A stretch of DNA of 18,383 nt from Lysobacterales bacterium (GTDB lineage Bacteria; Pseudomonadota; Gammaproteobacteria; Xanthomonadales; SZUA-36). The position numbers and the translations under genes were made by a program. The stretch covers positions 1 to 18,383 of the forward strand of contig JARFQZ010000077.1 of the NCBI GenBank assembly GCA_029287515.1, in the 5' to 3' direction. Below the pieces are notes generated by a model, which worked only from the letters and a program-made list of their open reading frames with translations, did no database searches and was not told the origin of the DNA. Shown in pieces: positions 1-8,167 of this stretch (the stretch's first letter is position 1; each line of letters opens with the position of its first letter).

Positions 1-446
1 CTGTACCCCCGGTATCGCATGACGACCTTGCGCTTTTGCCAAAGCACCAGGTCATCGACCGCCAGGACCGGGTATCGGTAATCAAAATCATCTACTTTGC
101 GGGTTTCGATCGCGCTGATATTTCCCGTAACCGTTATTTCACGGCCCTTGGTGAAAACCAGCGGGTCGTGGAAGCCGGGCTTGCACGCGATAAACCGCCC
201 CAGGGTCGAGTCTTCCAATTCGGGCCGGAGGTACTTGTCCAGGCTGCGGGACAGGACTTCGAAGCACGTGCCGTCGCCGCTGTTCCGGGAACTCAGGATG
301 ACACCTCCCCAACGGACATCAGCCCCGAATACACCGGGTTCCACGCGAGCGGGTGATACGTCCTGGAAAGTACCCTGGATTTCTTCCGGAATGGTCGTGC
401 ATGCAGATAATGTCAAAGTAACGATCGTGATGATAAAGAGCCGCAT
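1..446 (-). CDS. slp: Slp family outer-membrane lipoprotein (3' end beyond the window)
   Basis: Translating the minus strand from 446 gives a short hydrophobic signal (MRLFIITIVTLTLSAC) with a lipobox LSAC, so Cys16 would be lipidated. The mature part starts TTIPEEIQG and continues with PGVFGADVRWGGVI, LRPELEDSTLGRF and a PGFHDP stretch. These follow the Escherichia coli Slp/YeaY family pattern (CSSIPQNIKG, the RFGGKVI region, GRLLARQSGFLDP). 148 codons are visible; Slp is about 190 residues, so some 40 residues lie off the left edge. An in-frame ATG at 464 would add six residues, but the start at 446 has AAGGA eight bases upstream and is preferred. Slp proteins are starvation- or stress-linked outer-membrane lipoproteins of unclear molecular function. 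The gene follows the tgpA stop by 64 bp and may have its own promoter there. Confidence 0.9.
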   Translation of the reverse strand, partial: MRLFIITIVTLTLSACTTIPEEIQGTFQDVSPARVEPGVFGADVRWGGVILSSRNSGDGTCFEVLSRSLDKYLRPELEDSTLGRFIACKPGFHDPLVFTKGREITVTGNISAIETRKVDDFDYRYPVLAVDDLVLWQKRKVVMRYRGY

Positions 447-471
447 GTCAGTATTCCTTTTCATGATCCTG

Positions 472-501
472 CTTATACATTGGACCGCAATCTGTAGTGA
501 A
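472..501 (-). promoter_or_regulatory. Candidate sigma-70 promoter for the Slp gene
   Basis: On the minus strand a TTCACT hexamer (501–496) and a TATAAG hexamer (477–472) are separated by 18 bp. Transcription would start near 465, about 20 bases before the preferred start codon. The -35 box is only a partial match, so this is a weak prediction. It would let slp be expressed apart from the upstream transglutaminase operon. Confidence 0.3.
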
Positions 502-510
502 TATCTTACA

Positions 511-2487
511 TCAAGCACGATTTTTATTGGGTCTGAACACCCGGACGGCTTGCTTGAATTGGGCCAGGGGAGGCGGCTCCATCGCGTAGCGGCTGCGGTT
601 ATACAGATCAGCGATCTCGTGAATGGGGCCGGAAACAGCCGGCAGGAATCTGGAAGCCGAATCAGCGAGTTCCATGGCGCCGTCTGAAGGCCTTGCCCGG
701 TAACCTGCCAGGCGCAGACGCTTGAGAAATTTCTGCCATGTTTTCTGGACCGGATCCTTGCTTGAAGGGCCCTTGATCCGCATGACGATCGGAAAAACAA
801 CTGCACTGAACACAAGGATGGCGACGGCCAGCACACCCACCAGCATGGGAGGCGTCATTTCCCCCAGCCCCAACGGCGCGAACAGCCGCGCCTGTTGACC
901 GGCCCCGTACTTTATGACCCAGTCGTTCCAGCGCTGCTGGACGATATCGACACTGTTGCGAACGCCACGAACCCAGGCGTAATCAAGGACATGCCGCGGT
1001 GTTCCCAGCGCGCTGAGTGATCCGCTTTCGACACGCTGGGGGGAAACCGCCGCGGTGGGGTCGACGCGGGTCCAGCCGCTGCCCTGGAGCCAAACCTCGG
1101 TCCATGCGTGTGCATCCGACTGCCGGACCAGCAGATAATCGCCCAGGGCATTGAACCATCCGCCCTGGTAACCGGTAACGATCCTGGCGGGTATCCCCGC
1201 CATGCGCATCATGACGGCGAAGGAGGATGCGTAGTGTTCACAGAAACCGGTTCGCGTATCGAACAGAAAATCGTCAACCGAGTGAACGCCCAGGAACGGG
1301 GCATTCAGCGAGTAACGAAACGGTTCATTGTTGAAATGCTGCAGGACCCGCTGGATAAACGCTTTGTCGCCGGGTGTTTCCCGGCGCCATTGACGGATCA
1401 GTTGCTGCGTGCGCGGATTTCTGCCTTCAGGCAGATCCAGGGCCTGCAGACGCAGTGGTCCGGTCAATTCCGGCATGTCGACAAAGTCAGGGCTGGAAAC
1501 GATGCTGTACGGGGTCAGTTGAATGACGGGCTGGCTGCGGATCAGCTGGTAATCCAGGGTCAGGCGCGTATCCGGGGGCGTAGTCGCCGGGTAATCGAGG
1601 GCAAACAGCCAGTTTCGTTCGTTGGGCTCGAGCTGGACGCTGTATTCCCAGGTATTGCCGGAGAGGTCCGGCACCGAGGTTGCTTCGATGTTTTTGAAGT
1701 AAAAGCTGCCTTCCCAGGTACGCCCGTCAAAGCGCCAGAAAACCGGCCCTCTCCAGTACAGTTGGTCCGTCGAGGGTATGGCGCCCGCAAACTCCACCCT
1801 GAATGCGGGGCTGTCATCCATGAACAGGTCCTGGATGCTGCCGGGGGACATCGAATCGGATAACCCTGTTTTTGAATCCAGCGTCGTATCCGGTATACCC
1901 CACAGCGGATTTGCAAGTCGCGGAAACAGGATGAATAAGGCCATGCAGATAGGCACCGCCAGCGCGAGTAACCGCAAACTGAACCCGATTTCGGAAGTGA
2001 TCGACGCCCTTACAGCAGGTGCAGGCCCTTCGTGTGACCATGCTTCGGATCGCTGCAACTGTGTCAGCGTTACCAGGGCAAGGATGACCGTAACGCCACC
2101 GTACACCGGCATCAGGATTCCCTGCCCGAAAAGAAACTGCGTGGCACACAGGAACAGGCTGAAACTTACAACAAGCCGGGCATCCCTGATCCGGTAACAC
2201 TCGATCATCTTCAATGACAGCATCACCGACAGCAAGCTGACCGCGGCCCGCCGCCCGGCCAGGTCTCCATAGGAGACGAAGAGTATGGCGAGTCCGGCTA
2301 TTGTGGCACCGTGTCTGACCAGTGCGGGCAGCGGCTTCCAGCCGGACCGTTCAGATCCGATTCGCCATGCCAGCGGCGCCACGGCGATCAGCGCCACGGC
2401 CAAAGGCATGCTGACCAATTGCGGAAGCATGGCCAGGGCCAGGGTGGCGATCACCCACAGTATGGTTTTGCGGCCCGGATCATTCAT
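511..2487 (-). CDS. tgpA: TgpA-like membrane-anchored transglutaminase (DUF3488/transglutaminase/DUF4129)
   Basis: 658 residues. The N-terminal third is a run of membrane helices (roughly residues 8–190, DUF3488). A soluble region follows, with a transglutaminase core in the order Cys–His–Asp: Cys416 in TGFCEHYASSF, His460 in SDAHAWTEVW and Asp476 in WTRVDPTAAV. A last helix lies at about 547–569, then a short C-terminal tail resembling DUF4129. The catalytic core should face the periplasm. The family prototype is TgpA of Pseudomonas aeruginosa (PA2873), important for viability there and linked to the cell envelope; its substrate is not settled. The start overlaps the stop of the DUF58 gene by 4 bp, so the two are probably translationally coupled. 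All three triad residues are present, so the enzyme should be active. Confidence 0.95.
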   Translation of the reverse strand: MNDPGRKTILWVIATLALAMLPQLVSMPLAVALIAVAPLAWRIGSERSGWKPLPALVRHGATIAGLAILFVSYGDLAGRRAAVSLLSVMLSLKMIECYRIRDARLVVSFSLFLCATQFLFGQGILMPVYGGVTVILALVTLTQLQRSEAWSHEGPAPAVRASITSEIGFSLRLLALAVPICMALFILFPRLANPLWGIPDTTLDSKTGLSDSMSPGSIQDLFMDDSPAFRVEFAGAIPSTDQLYWRGPVFWRFDGRTWEGSFYFKNIEATSVPDLSGNTWEYSVQLEPNERNWLFALDYPATTPPDTRLTLDYQLIRSQPVIQLTPYSIVSSPDFVDMPELTGPLRLQALDLPEGRNPRTQQLIRQWRRETPGDKAFIQRVLQHFNNEPFRYSLNAPFLGVHSVDDFLFDTRTGFCEHYASSFAVMMRMAGIPARIVTGYQGGWFNALGDYLLVRQSDAHAWTEVWLQGSGWTRVDPTAAVSPQRVESGSLSALGTPRHVLDYAWVRGVRNSVDIVQQRWNDWVIKYGAGQQARLFAPLGLGEMTPPMLVGVLAVAILVFSAVVFPIVMRIKGPSSKDPVQKTWQKFLKRLRLAGYRARPSDGAMELADSASRFLPAVSGPIHEIADLYNRSRYAMEPPPLAQFKQAVRVFRPNKNRA

Positions 2488-3467
2488 GACGCATGCAAAG
2501 CCAGGATTTCGAGGCAGGCGTCCCGGTGGTCGTCACCGAGGTCAGTGGGCAGGGCGGCGCCCGGCATTTCCAGGCTGTACGGGATCTTGCGCCTTTCCGC
2601 ACGCAGAACCCACGCGGTCAGAATGGAAAGCTTCTCTTCCGCGTCGCCGCTGCCCATGAGATACCAGTTGAGTTCGCAGGCCTCCTCACTGGGAGACTCC
2701 ATCACCCGGGAATAGAGCTTCTGGTGACGGGCGCTGGTGCGCCAGGCAATTCTGCGGAGCGGGTCGCCTTGCTGGAATTCCCGCAGGCCGTGAAAGTGCT
2801 CTCCCTCCCCCGGGTGTGCGGCGCCGTGATCCCCACGGCCCGTTTTGGGCAAGGGCGGCGGGTTGGTCGCCGGCCTGGGATAAACCAGGCATTGCGCCTT
2901 GGGTATGATGACCGCCCAGGCCCTGAAAAGACCCAGTGGGTAACGGTTTTCCAGGCGAAAAGGCTCCATCGGCATCCAGCCCCGTTCAAAACTGAGTTGT
3001 TTCAGAGCCAGGGGAACCGTGTTCTGGGCTGCGATGTCCCGGCAATCCCTGGATTCGGGGGAGACAGCCTCTATGGCGAAACGGGTGCGGTGCTCGGGAT
3101 TTCTCACCAACACGCGGAAGCAGGCTTCTTCACCCGCGAAGACCGGCGTTGCGCGAATGGCTTCGACGCGAAGCCCCGCCAGGTTCCTGTACGCCAGCAA
3201 CGTCGTTAACTGGGCGATCGCGGCCAGCAGGAATCCCAGCATCAGTGACATATTGTTGTTGAAATTGAGGCCGCCCAGCACTGTCAATGCCAGCAAAATG
3301 CCGAACCAGAAGCCAAAGCGGGTAGGCATGACGTAAATGTGGCGGTATTCAAAGGCCAGCGGCAACTCTGTCGGACCGCGGCGTTGCCTGACCCTTTCCA
3401 GCACCCAGTCATCGAAACGCTGTCCGGCGGTTGAAGCTTCGGTTGCCAATGAAGTGATTGAAGTCAT
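2484..3467 (-). CDS. DUF58 domain protein, partner of the MoxR ATPase
   Basis: 327 residues. Two hydrophobic stretches at about 50–90 (starting RFGFWFGILLALTVLGG) anchor it in the membrane. The DUF58 signature follows at about 226–246, containing GLREFQQGDPLRRIAWR (Arg229–Glu230–Phe231). DUF58 domains are related to von Willebrand A folds and are regularly encoded with MoxR ATPases, which are thought to act on them as chaperone-like partners. AGGGA lies six bases before the ATG. The gene starts 23 bp after the moxR stop, and its own stop overlaps the tgpA start. This moxR–DUF58–tgpA order matches PA2875–PA2873 of P. aeruginosa, as I recall it. Molecular function is not established. Confidence 0.93.
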   Translation of the reverse strand: MTSITSLATEASTAGQRFDDWVLERVRQRRGPTELPLAFEYRHIYVMPTRFGFWFGILLALTVLGGLNFNNNMSLMLGFLLAAIAQLTTLLAYRNLAGLRVEAIRATPVFAGEEACFRVLVRNPEHRTRFAIEAVSPESRDCRDIAAQNTVPLALKQLSFERGWMPMEPFRLENRYPLGLFRAWAVIIPKAQCLVYPRPATNPPPLPKTGRGDHGAAHPGEGEHFHGLREFQQGDPLRRIAWRTSARHQKLYSRVMESPSEEACELNWYLMGSGDAEEKLSILTAWVLRAERRKIPYSLEMPGAALPTDLGDDHRDACLEILALHAS

Positions 3468-3490
3468 GTTCCGTCCCTGGAAGCGATAAG

Positions 3491-4456
3491 TCAGGGTATG
3501 GGTACCTGGCCCAGGAGTTCCTGGATTTGTTCATCCGGTGACTGGCTGAAGCCTGATGTCGGGCTGAGGCGATGCCTTGCCAGGCCGTTGAAAACGGTTT
3601 TCACATCCTCAGGGGTCACGAAGTCACGATCATCCAGGAAGGCAAGGGCGCGGCTTGCGCGCAGCAATGCGAGACCCGCCCGTGGGGAAAGTCCTGTTTC
3701 GAACCATCTCTCGTCCCGGGTTTCCTGCAACAGTGCCTGGATGTAATCGAGAAGATTCTCACTGACGTGGACTTTCTCGCAGTCGTCCTGCAGCGCCTTC
3801 ACATCGCCCGGCGTAAGAAGGGAGGTCGTGCGGTCGAGCACGTGGGCGCGGTCCTCGGTTGTCAGAAGTTCACGTTCCGCGGTGGGGTCCGGGTACCCCA
3901 GCGAGAAACTGAGCAGGAAGCGATCGAGCTGGGAATCGGGAAGGGGGTAAGTACCCACCAGGTCCAGCGGGTTCTGCGTTGCCATGACAAAGAAAGGACT
4001 GGGCAGAACATGTGTCTCATTCTCGATGGTCACCTGTCCTTCAGCCATTCCTTCAAGCAGGGCGCTCTGGGTTTTGGGCGTAGCCCGGTTGACTTCGTCT
4101 GCGAGGATAACCTGGGAAAAAATAGGCCCTGGATGAAATTCGAACTCGTCTTTTTCGCGCTTGTAGATGGACACCCCGAGGATATCGGCCGGCAACAGGT
4201 CGCTGGTGAACTGGATTCGCTGGTAATCGGAGCCTATGACCCTGGCCAGCGCATGAGCCAGCGTGGTTTTCCCCACGCCGGGCACATCTTCAATGAGGAG
4301 GTGGCCGCGGGCCAGGAGACAGCAGAAAGCCAGGCTGACCTGCTGGTCCTTGCCCAAAAGTATGTCATTGACCGCCGCCCTGGCCTCGATCAGCCGTTCG
4401 TGCCGGTTTTCAGGATTCTCAGGGTTTTCAGGAGCAGAAATTACGGTACTGTTCAT
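3491..4456 (-). CDS. MoxR-type AAA+ ATPase
   Basis: 321 residues, usual for the MoxR (AAA_3) family. Walker A is GVGKTTLA with Lys63; Walker B is VILADEVNR with Asp120–Glu121. A sensor-like MATQNPLD segment and the LDRF motif follow, with a C-terminal lid domain at about 240–310 that includes LSPRAGLALL. These ATPases are thought to act as chaperones that mature or remodel partner proteins, here most likely the DUF58 and transglutaminase proteins encoded just downstream. It is the first gene of the minus-strand operon and diverges from the patatin gene with an 86 bp gap. The N-terminus carries a small triplet repeat, Pro-Glu-Asn three times (residues 9–17), outside the conserved domain. An AAGGG lies only about 4 bases before the ATG. 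Confidence 0.95.
   Translation of the reverse strand: MNSTVISAPENPENPENRHERLIEARAAVNDILLGKDQQVSLAFCCLLARGHLLIEDVPGVGKTTLAHALARVIGSDYQRIQFTSDLLPADILGVSIYKREKDEFEFHPGPIFSQVILADEVNRATPKTQSALLEGMAEGQVTIENETHVLPSPFFVMATQNPLDLVGTYPLPDSQLDRFLLSFSLGYPDPTAERELLTTEDRAHVLDRTTSLLTPGDVKALQDDCEKVHVSENLLDYIQALLQETRDERWFETGLSPRAGLALLRASRALAFLDDRDFVTPEDVKTVFNGLARHRLSPTSGFSQSPDEQIQELLGQVPIP
4406..4432 (-). repeat. Three tandem 9-bp repeats inside moxR
   Basis: Read on the minus strand, the units are CCTGAAAAC, CCTGAGAAT and CCTGAAAAC. The first and third are identical, and the middle differs at two third-codon positions. They encode Pro-Glu-Asn three times. Unit length is a multiple of three, so gain or loss of a unit would keep the frame. 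Confidence 0.85.
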
Positions 4457-4542
4457 ATTCCCTTATCCAGTATGTGGTTGATGACCTTCCATGACGTGTC
4501 CGGAGTATACCATCCAGTTGAAAAGCCGGTATATTCATCGCC
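4457..4542. other. Divergent intergenic region between moxR and the patatin gene
   Basis: These 86 bp must hold the promoters of both flanking genes, or the promoters must lie inside the genes. On the minus strand TATACT (4509–4504) could be a -10 box for moxR, but no convincing -35 lies at the right distance. On the plus strand TATATT sits very close to the patatin start and also lacks a -35. No clear operator is visible. Confidence 0.4.
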
Positions 4543-5667
4543 ATGCCTGAACCCGGATCAACAGCAGCCCTGATTTTGCCTGGCGGTGGTGCTCGCGGTT
4601 CTTACCAGGTGGGCGTACTTCGCGCGATTAATGAAATCACGGAGCACGCGGGGAATCCGTTTCCGGTGATTTGCGGAACGTCGGCAGGCGCCATCAACGC
4701 GGCCGTGCTTGCCAGTCACGCACACGAATTCACCACTGGAATTGAGCGGCTGGAGCGATTCTGGTCGTCGATGTTTTGTTCGCGCGTTTACCGGACAGAT
4801 GCATGGACCGTGTTGAAATCCGGCCTGCAATGGGGCTTGTCACTGGCCCTTGGCGGCCGTCTGGCAACGCATCCAAAGTCCCTTCTCGACAATCAACCTC
4901 TGCGCAGTTTTCTTGAAAGGTCTTTGCACCTCGATGGCATTGATATGGCCATTCAGCAGCAGGCGCTCCGTGCATTGAGCATTACGGCGTCAGGCTATAC
5001 CTGTGCTGCGGCGGTCAGCTTTTACCAGGCCGCCGCGGATATCGAGCCATGGAGCCGCACCCGGCGGCATGGCATGCCGGTGACCATGGATGTCAATCAC
5101 CTGCTGGCTTCAGCCGCATTGCCCCTGTTGTTTCCGGCGGAGCGAATCGGAAATGAATATTTCGGTGACGGGGGAATGCGCATGCTGGCGCCGCTGAGCC
5201 CGGCGATTCACCTGGGTGCTGACCGGCTTCTGGTGATTTCCACCCGTGATGAGAACCCTGATCCACCGCCCACGGAGCCGGTGCCATACCCTTCGCTGGG
5301 TGAGATCGGAGGCTATCTGCTGGATACCATCTTCATGGACACCCTCAATGCCGACCTGAGCCGCATGAAGCGGGTCAACAGGACACTCGGTTCGATGTCC
5401 CCGGAGAACAGGCAGTTGACGCAACTCAGGAAGATCGATTCTCTGGTCATCAGGCCCAGCCGTGATCTGCGTGAGGTGACACATCAGCACATGGGGGAAA
5501 TACCCCGTGCAGTAAAAACCCTGTTAAGGGCGCTGGGAGGCTGGGGAAGAGACTGGCGCATGGCAAGCTACCTGCTGTTCGAATCCGCATACTGCAGGGA
5601 GTTGATTGAAATGGGGTTCGAGGATGGCATGAACCAGCGGGAACAGATCAGGGCGTTTTTTTCCTAG
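4543..5667 (+). CDS. Patatin-like phospholipase (serine acyl hydrolase)
   Basis: 374 residues. All patatin motifs are present: the oxyanion-hole loop GGGARG at residues 14–19, the nucleophile elbow GTSAG with Ser47, and the dyad aspartate in DGG at Asp209. The family cleaves acyl chains from phospholipids or other lipid esters with a Ser–Asp dyad. There is no signal peptide, so a cytoplasmic or membrane-peripheral enzyme is expected. The C-terminal part (about 250–374, including WRMASYLLFESAYC) is a proteobacterial extension I cannot assign. The start gives the usual spacing to GGGARG, although no good Shine–Dalgarno precedes it. The gene converges on fadE, and both stops lie in one CTAG. Fatty acids released here could feed FadE, but that link is inferred from position only. 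Confidence 0.92.
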   Translation: MPEPGSTAALILPGGGARGSYQVGVLRAINEITEHAGNPFPVICGTSAGAINAAVLASHAHEFTTGIERLERFWSSMFCSRVYRTDAWTVLKSGLQWGLSLALGGRLATHPKSLLDNQPLRSFLERSLHLDGIDMAIQQQALRALSITASGYTCAAAVSFYQAAADIEPWSRTRRHGMPVTMDVNHLLASAALPLLFPAERIGNEYFGDGGMRMLAPLSPAIHLGADRLLVISTRDENPDPPPTEPVPYPSLGEIGGYLLDTIFMDTLNADLSRMKRVNRTLGSMSPENRQLTQLRKIDSLVIRPSRDLREVTHQHMGEIPRAVKTLLRALGGWGRDWRMASYLLFESAYCRELIEMGFEDGMNQREQIRAFFS

Positions 5668-8126
5668 GCGCTCCGGGCGCTGGGCCTGAATGCAGGTTCT
5701 TCGTAACCTTCAATTTCAGCACGGGAAAATTCATCGACCTCGATCACTGCGCGAGCGGCCTGCTGGGCCAGCCGTACGGTCGTTGCCTGCTCTTCGGTTA
5801 TGACGCCGCTTTCGACGGCCTTTTGCACCAGATGCTCATGATTTTCAAAGGTCACGGGCTCATTGAGGGCGTTGCGAATGGCGTTTTCCGCGTTCGTGGC
5901 GGTAATCACCAGGTGAAATGCGGTGTGCACCTGTCCACTGGCATCTTCCTGGTCGGAAAGGTAAACGCCTTTGACCAGGCGGTTTCTGCTGTCATTCTCG
6001 CTCTGGAGGATTCTCGCGATTTCTTTTCCGGTTCGGTCCAGCGGACTCGAATAGGGCGCGCCAAAGGGAAATATAATCCACTTGACCATTCGCCCGACGC
6101 CCGGAATCGGAAAGTTTTCCAGCACGCCTGTCAGGCTTGCCTGGATGGTGTGCAGGCTGTCATCCATCGCCCACCGGACGAAGGGCAGGTCTGCGTCCGG
6201 CCGGCCGTCATCTTCAAAACGCTTCAGAACCGCAGTTCCCATGTACAGGTGACTCAGTGCATCGGCGAAACGCCCGGAAAGTGTTTCCTTGAATTTGAAT
6301 TTACCACCAAGAACAAGCAAAACGAGGTCGGAAGTGAAACTGAAAGCAGCGCTCATTCGGGTCAGTTGGCGGAAATAATAAGCCGTTGGGCCACTTACGG
6401 GCGCCCTGGTGGCATACCCCCTGGAGACACCCAGAATCCAGGAACGGACCAGGTTGGTGATGATGTGGCCTGCATGAGAAAAAATGACCTTGTCAAAGGT
6501 CTTGCGCGCTCCCGGGCTGGGGTCCCGGGCGGCATCCATTTCCTTGAGCAGCCAGGGGTGGGCGCGGATGGCGCCCTGGCCGAAAATGATCAGCGAACGG
6601 GTCAGGATGTTGGCTCCCTCGACCGTTATGGAAATAGGCAGTGCCTGGTAGCCGTGGGCGAGGTAGTTTCCCGGGCCCGTGATAATGCCCTTACCGCCGT
6701 GGATATCCATGGCGTCATTGACGCAGCGCCTGTTTTCCTCGGTCAGCTGATACTTGAGGATTGCCGACAGAACGCCGGGGCGTTCACCCTGGTCGAGCGC
6801 CACCAGGGTGAGCATTCGGGCAGAGTCCATGCGGTAGGTGCGTCCGCCGATGCGGGCCAGCGGCTCCTCGATGCCTTCGAACTGACCTATGGGCAGATCG
6901 AACTGTTTGCGAATGCGGGCATAGGCGCCTGACATCAGTGCAGCCATTTTTCCGCCGGAGGTCCCCAGTGCCGGTAGCGAGATCGAGCGCCCGGCCGCGA
7001 GACTTTGCATCAACATGCGCCAGCCCTGACCGATCCGTTCCTGCCCGCCAATGATCCAGTCCATGGGAATAAAGACGTCGTTGCCCCGGGTCGGCCCGTT
7101 CATGAATACCGCACCCACAGGCATGTGACGGCTACCGATTTCGATGCCTGGCGTGCTGGTCGGAATGAGGGCGCAAGTGATACCCAGATCCTTCTTGTCG
7201 CCCAGCAGGCCGTCCGGGTCAACCACTTTGAACGCCAGGCCAAGAATCGTTGCTACGGGCGCGAGCGTGATGTAGCGCTTGTTCCACGTCAGCCTGAGCC
7301 CCAATACCGTCTTCCCCTGGTGCTCGCCTTTGCAGACGATGCCGACGTCATTCATGCTGGCCGCATCGGAGCCTGAGGTTGGGGAAGTCAGTGCAAAGCA
7401 AGGGATTTCCTCGCCCCTGGCAAGCCGCGGAAGGTAATGCTGTTTTTGTTCATCCGTTCCGTAATGCAGCAGCAATTCACCCGGGCCGAGTGAATTGGGG
7501 ACCATCACGGTAATCGCGGTCGTCAGGTTGCGGCTGGCCAGTTTCATGACGACAGCCGAGTTGGCCTGCGCCGAGAATTCAAGGCCGCCAAATTCTTCGG
7601 GAATGATCATCCCGAAAAACCGGTGCTCACGCATGAAATCCCATAAGCTGTCGGGCAGGCGGCGATGCGTGTCGCAAATCTCCCAGTCGTCCGCCATCCG
7701 GCAGAGCTCTTCAACCGGTCCGTCCAGGAACGACTGCTCCTTTTCAGTGAGGGAAGGAGGCGGCATTTTCAGCAGGTTCCGCCAGCGCGGCCTGCCGGAA
7801 AAAATCTCCGCATCCCACCACACGGTACCGGCGTCCAGGGCTTCCTGTTCCGTGGCCGAAACCCTGGGCAGCGCTTTGCGGAACACGCCATAAAGCCGGT
7901 CGCTGATCAGTAAGCGACGTAGCGGTGTGATGGCAAAGCCGATCAGCGTGACGGCCACGATGCCATTGGCAAAACGGAACCAGCTGGGCACATAGAACAG
8001 GTGTCGAAGTTCGGTCCAGATGACTGTCAGGGCAATCATGATGGACAGGGACATGACCAGTGAAACCCGCTTGTAAGCGAGGACCAGGACCGTCAGAACC
8101 AGGATGAGGAAATAAAGGACTTCCAT
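5664..8126 (-). CDS. fadE: Acyl-CoA dehydrogenase FadE
   Basis: 820 residues from the ATG at 8126 (E. coli FadE is 814). FadE is an FAD enzyme that carries out the first step of fatty-acid beta-oxidation, making trans-2-enoyl-CoA. An N-terminal hydrophobic region (about residues 1–75) is followed by GTVWWDAEIF, EEFGGLEFS, NSLGPGELLLHYGTDEQK and the FALTSPTSGSDA flavin-binding stretch. The catalytic glutamate is Glu503 in ITVEGANILTR, followed by IFGQGAIRAHP. The C-terminal DUF1974 region contains LPFVRWAMDDSL. A GTG at 8135 would add three residues; the ATG aligns with the E. coli N-terminus and is preferred, though neither start has a strong Shine–Dalgarno. It is transcribed away from ndk. 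An inverted repeat just upstream is a possible operator. Confidence 0.96.
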   Translation of the reverse strand: MEVLYFLILVLTVLVLAYKRVSLVMSLSIMIALTVIWTELRHLFYVPSWFRFANGIVAVTLIGFAITPLRRLLISDRLYGVFRKALPRVSATEQEALDAGTVWWDAEIFSGRPRWRNLLKMPPPSLTEKEQSFLDGPVEELCRMADDWEICDTHRRLPDSLWDFMREHRFFGMIIPEEFGGLEFSAQANSAVVMKLASRNLTTAITVMVPNSLGPGELLLHYGTDEQKQHYLPRLARGEEIPCFALTSPTSGSDAASMNDVGIVCKGEHQGKTVLGLRLTWNKRYITLAPVATILGLAFKVVDPDGLLGDKKDLGITCALIPTSTPGIEIGSRHMPVGAVFMNGPTRGNDVFIPMDWIIGGQERIGQGWRMLMQSLAAGRSISLPALGTSGGKMAALMSGAYARIRKQFDLPIGQFEGIEEPLARIGGRTYRMDSARMLTLVALDQGERPGVLSAILKYQLTEENRRCVNDAMDIHGGKGIITGPGNYLAHGYQALPISITVEGANILTRSLIIFGQGAIRAHPWLLKEMDAARDPSPGARKTFDKVIFSHAGHIITNLVRSWILGVSRGYATRAPVSGPTAYYFRQLTRMSAAFSFTSDLVLLVLGGKFKFKETLSGRFADALSHLYMGTAVLKRFEDDGRPDADLPFVRWAMDDSLHTIQASLTGVLENFPIPGVGRMVKWIIFPFGAPYSSPLDRTGKEIARILQSENDSRNRLVKGVYLSDQEDASGQVHTAFHLVITATNAENAIRNALNEPVTFENHEHLVQKAVESGVITEEQATTVRLAQQAARAVIEVDEFSRAEIEGYEEPAFRPSARSA

Positions 8127-8137
8127 CGGTGACACTC

Positions 8138-8167
8138 ATCATATGTTTGACCCGAAGCAGGGGTCAA
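8138..8167 (-). promoter_or_regulatory. Candidate fadE promoter overlapping an inverted repeat
   Basis: On the minus strand TTGACC (8167–8162) and TATGAT (8143–8138) are spaced by 18 bp, a fair sigma-70 match. The predicted transcription start near 8131 leaves only about five bases before the ATG at 8126, which would give a nearly leaderless message; this weakens the call. The -35 box is also the outer half of the inverted repeat at 8147–8167. Confidence 0.3.
8147..8167. promoter_or_regulatory. Perfect inverted repeat, candidate operator for fadE
   Basis: TTGACCC, seven spacer bases (GAAGCAG), then GGGTCAA: two perfect 7-bp arms with centres 14 bp apart. It lies 21–41 bp upstream of the fadE ATG and covers the possible -35 box. 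The shape suits a dimeric repressor, and beta-oxidation genes are commonly under fatty-acid-responsive repressors (FadR, PsrA or other TetR types). It does not match the E. coli FadR consensus that I know. A hairpin without a T-run is the other reading. A third GGTCAA core occurs at 8240–8245. Confidence 0.5.

Noticed and set aside
3572..4573. A 333-codon open frame on the plus strand opposite moxR
   Set aside because: It is antisense to a full AAA+ ATPase with all motifs, runs into the patatin start, and has no recognisable domain.
5641..5667. Rho-independent terminator after the patatin gene (run of T at 5656–5662)
   Set aside because: No stable GC-rich stem precedes the T-run, which is part of the coding sequence (Phe-Phe).
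5823..6932. A 369-codon open frame on the plus strand opposite fadE
   Set aside because: It lies fully within the clearly conserved fadE gene, shows no recognisable domain, and is typical of antisense frames in GC-rich coding DNA.
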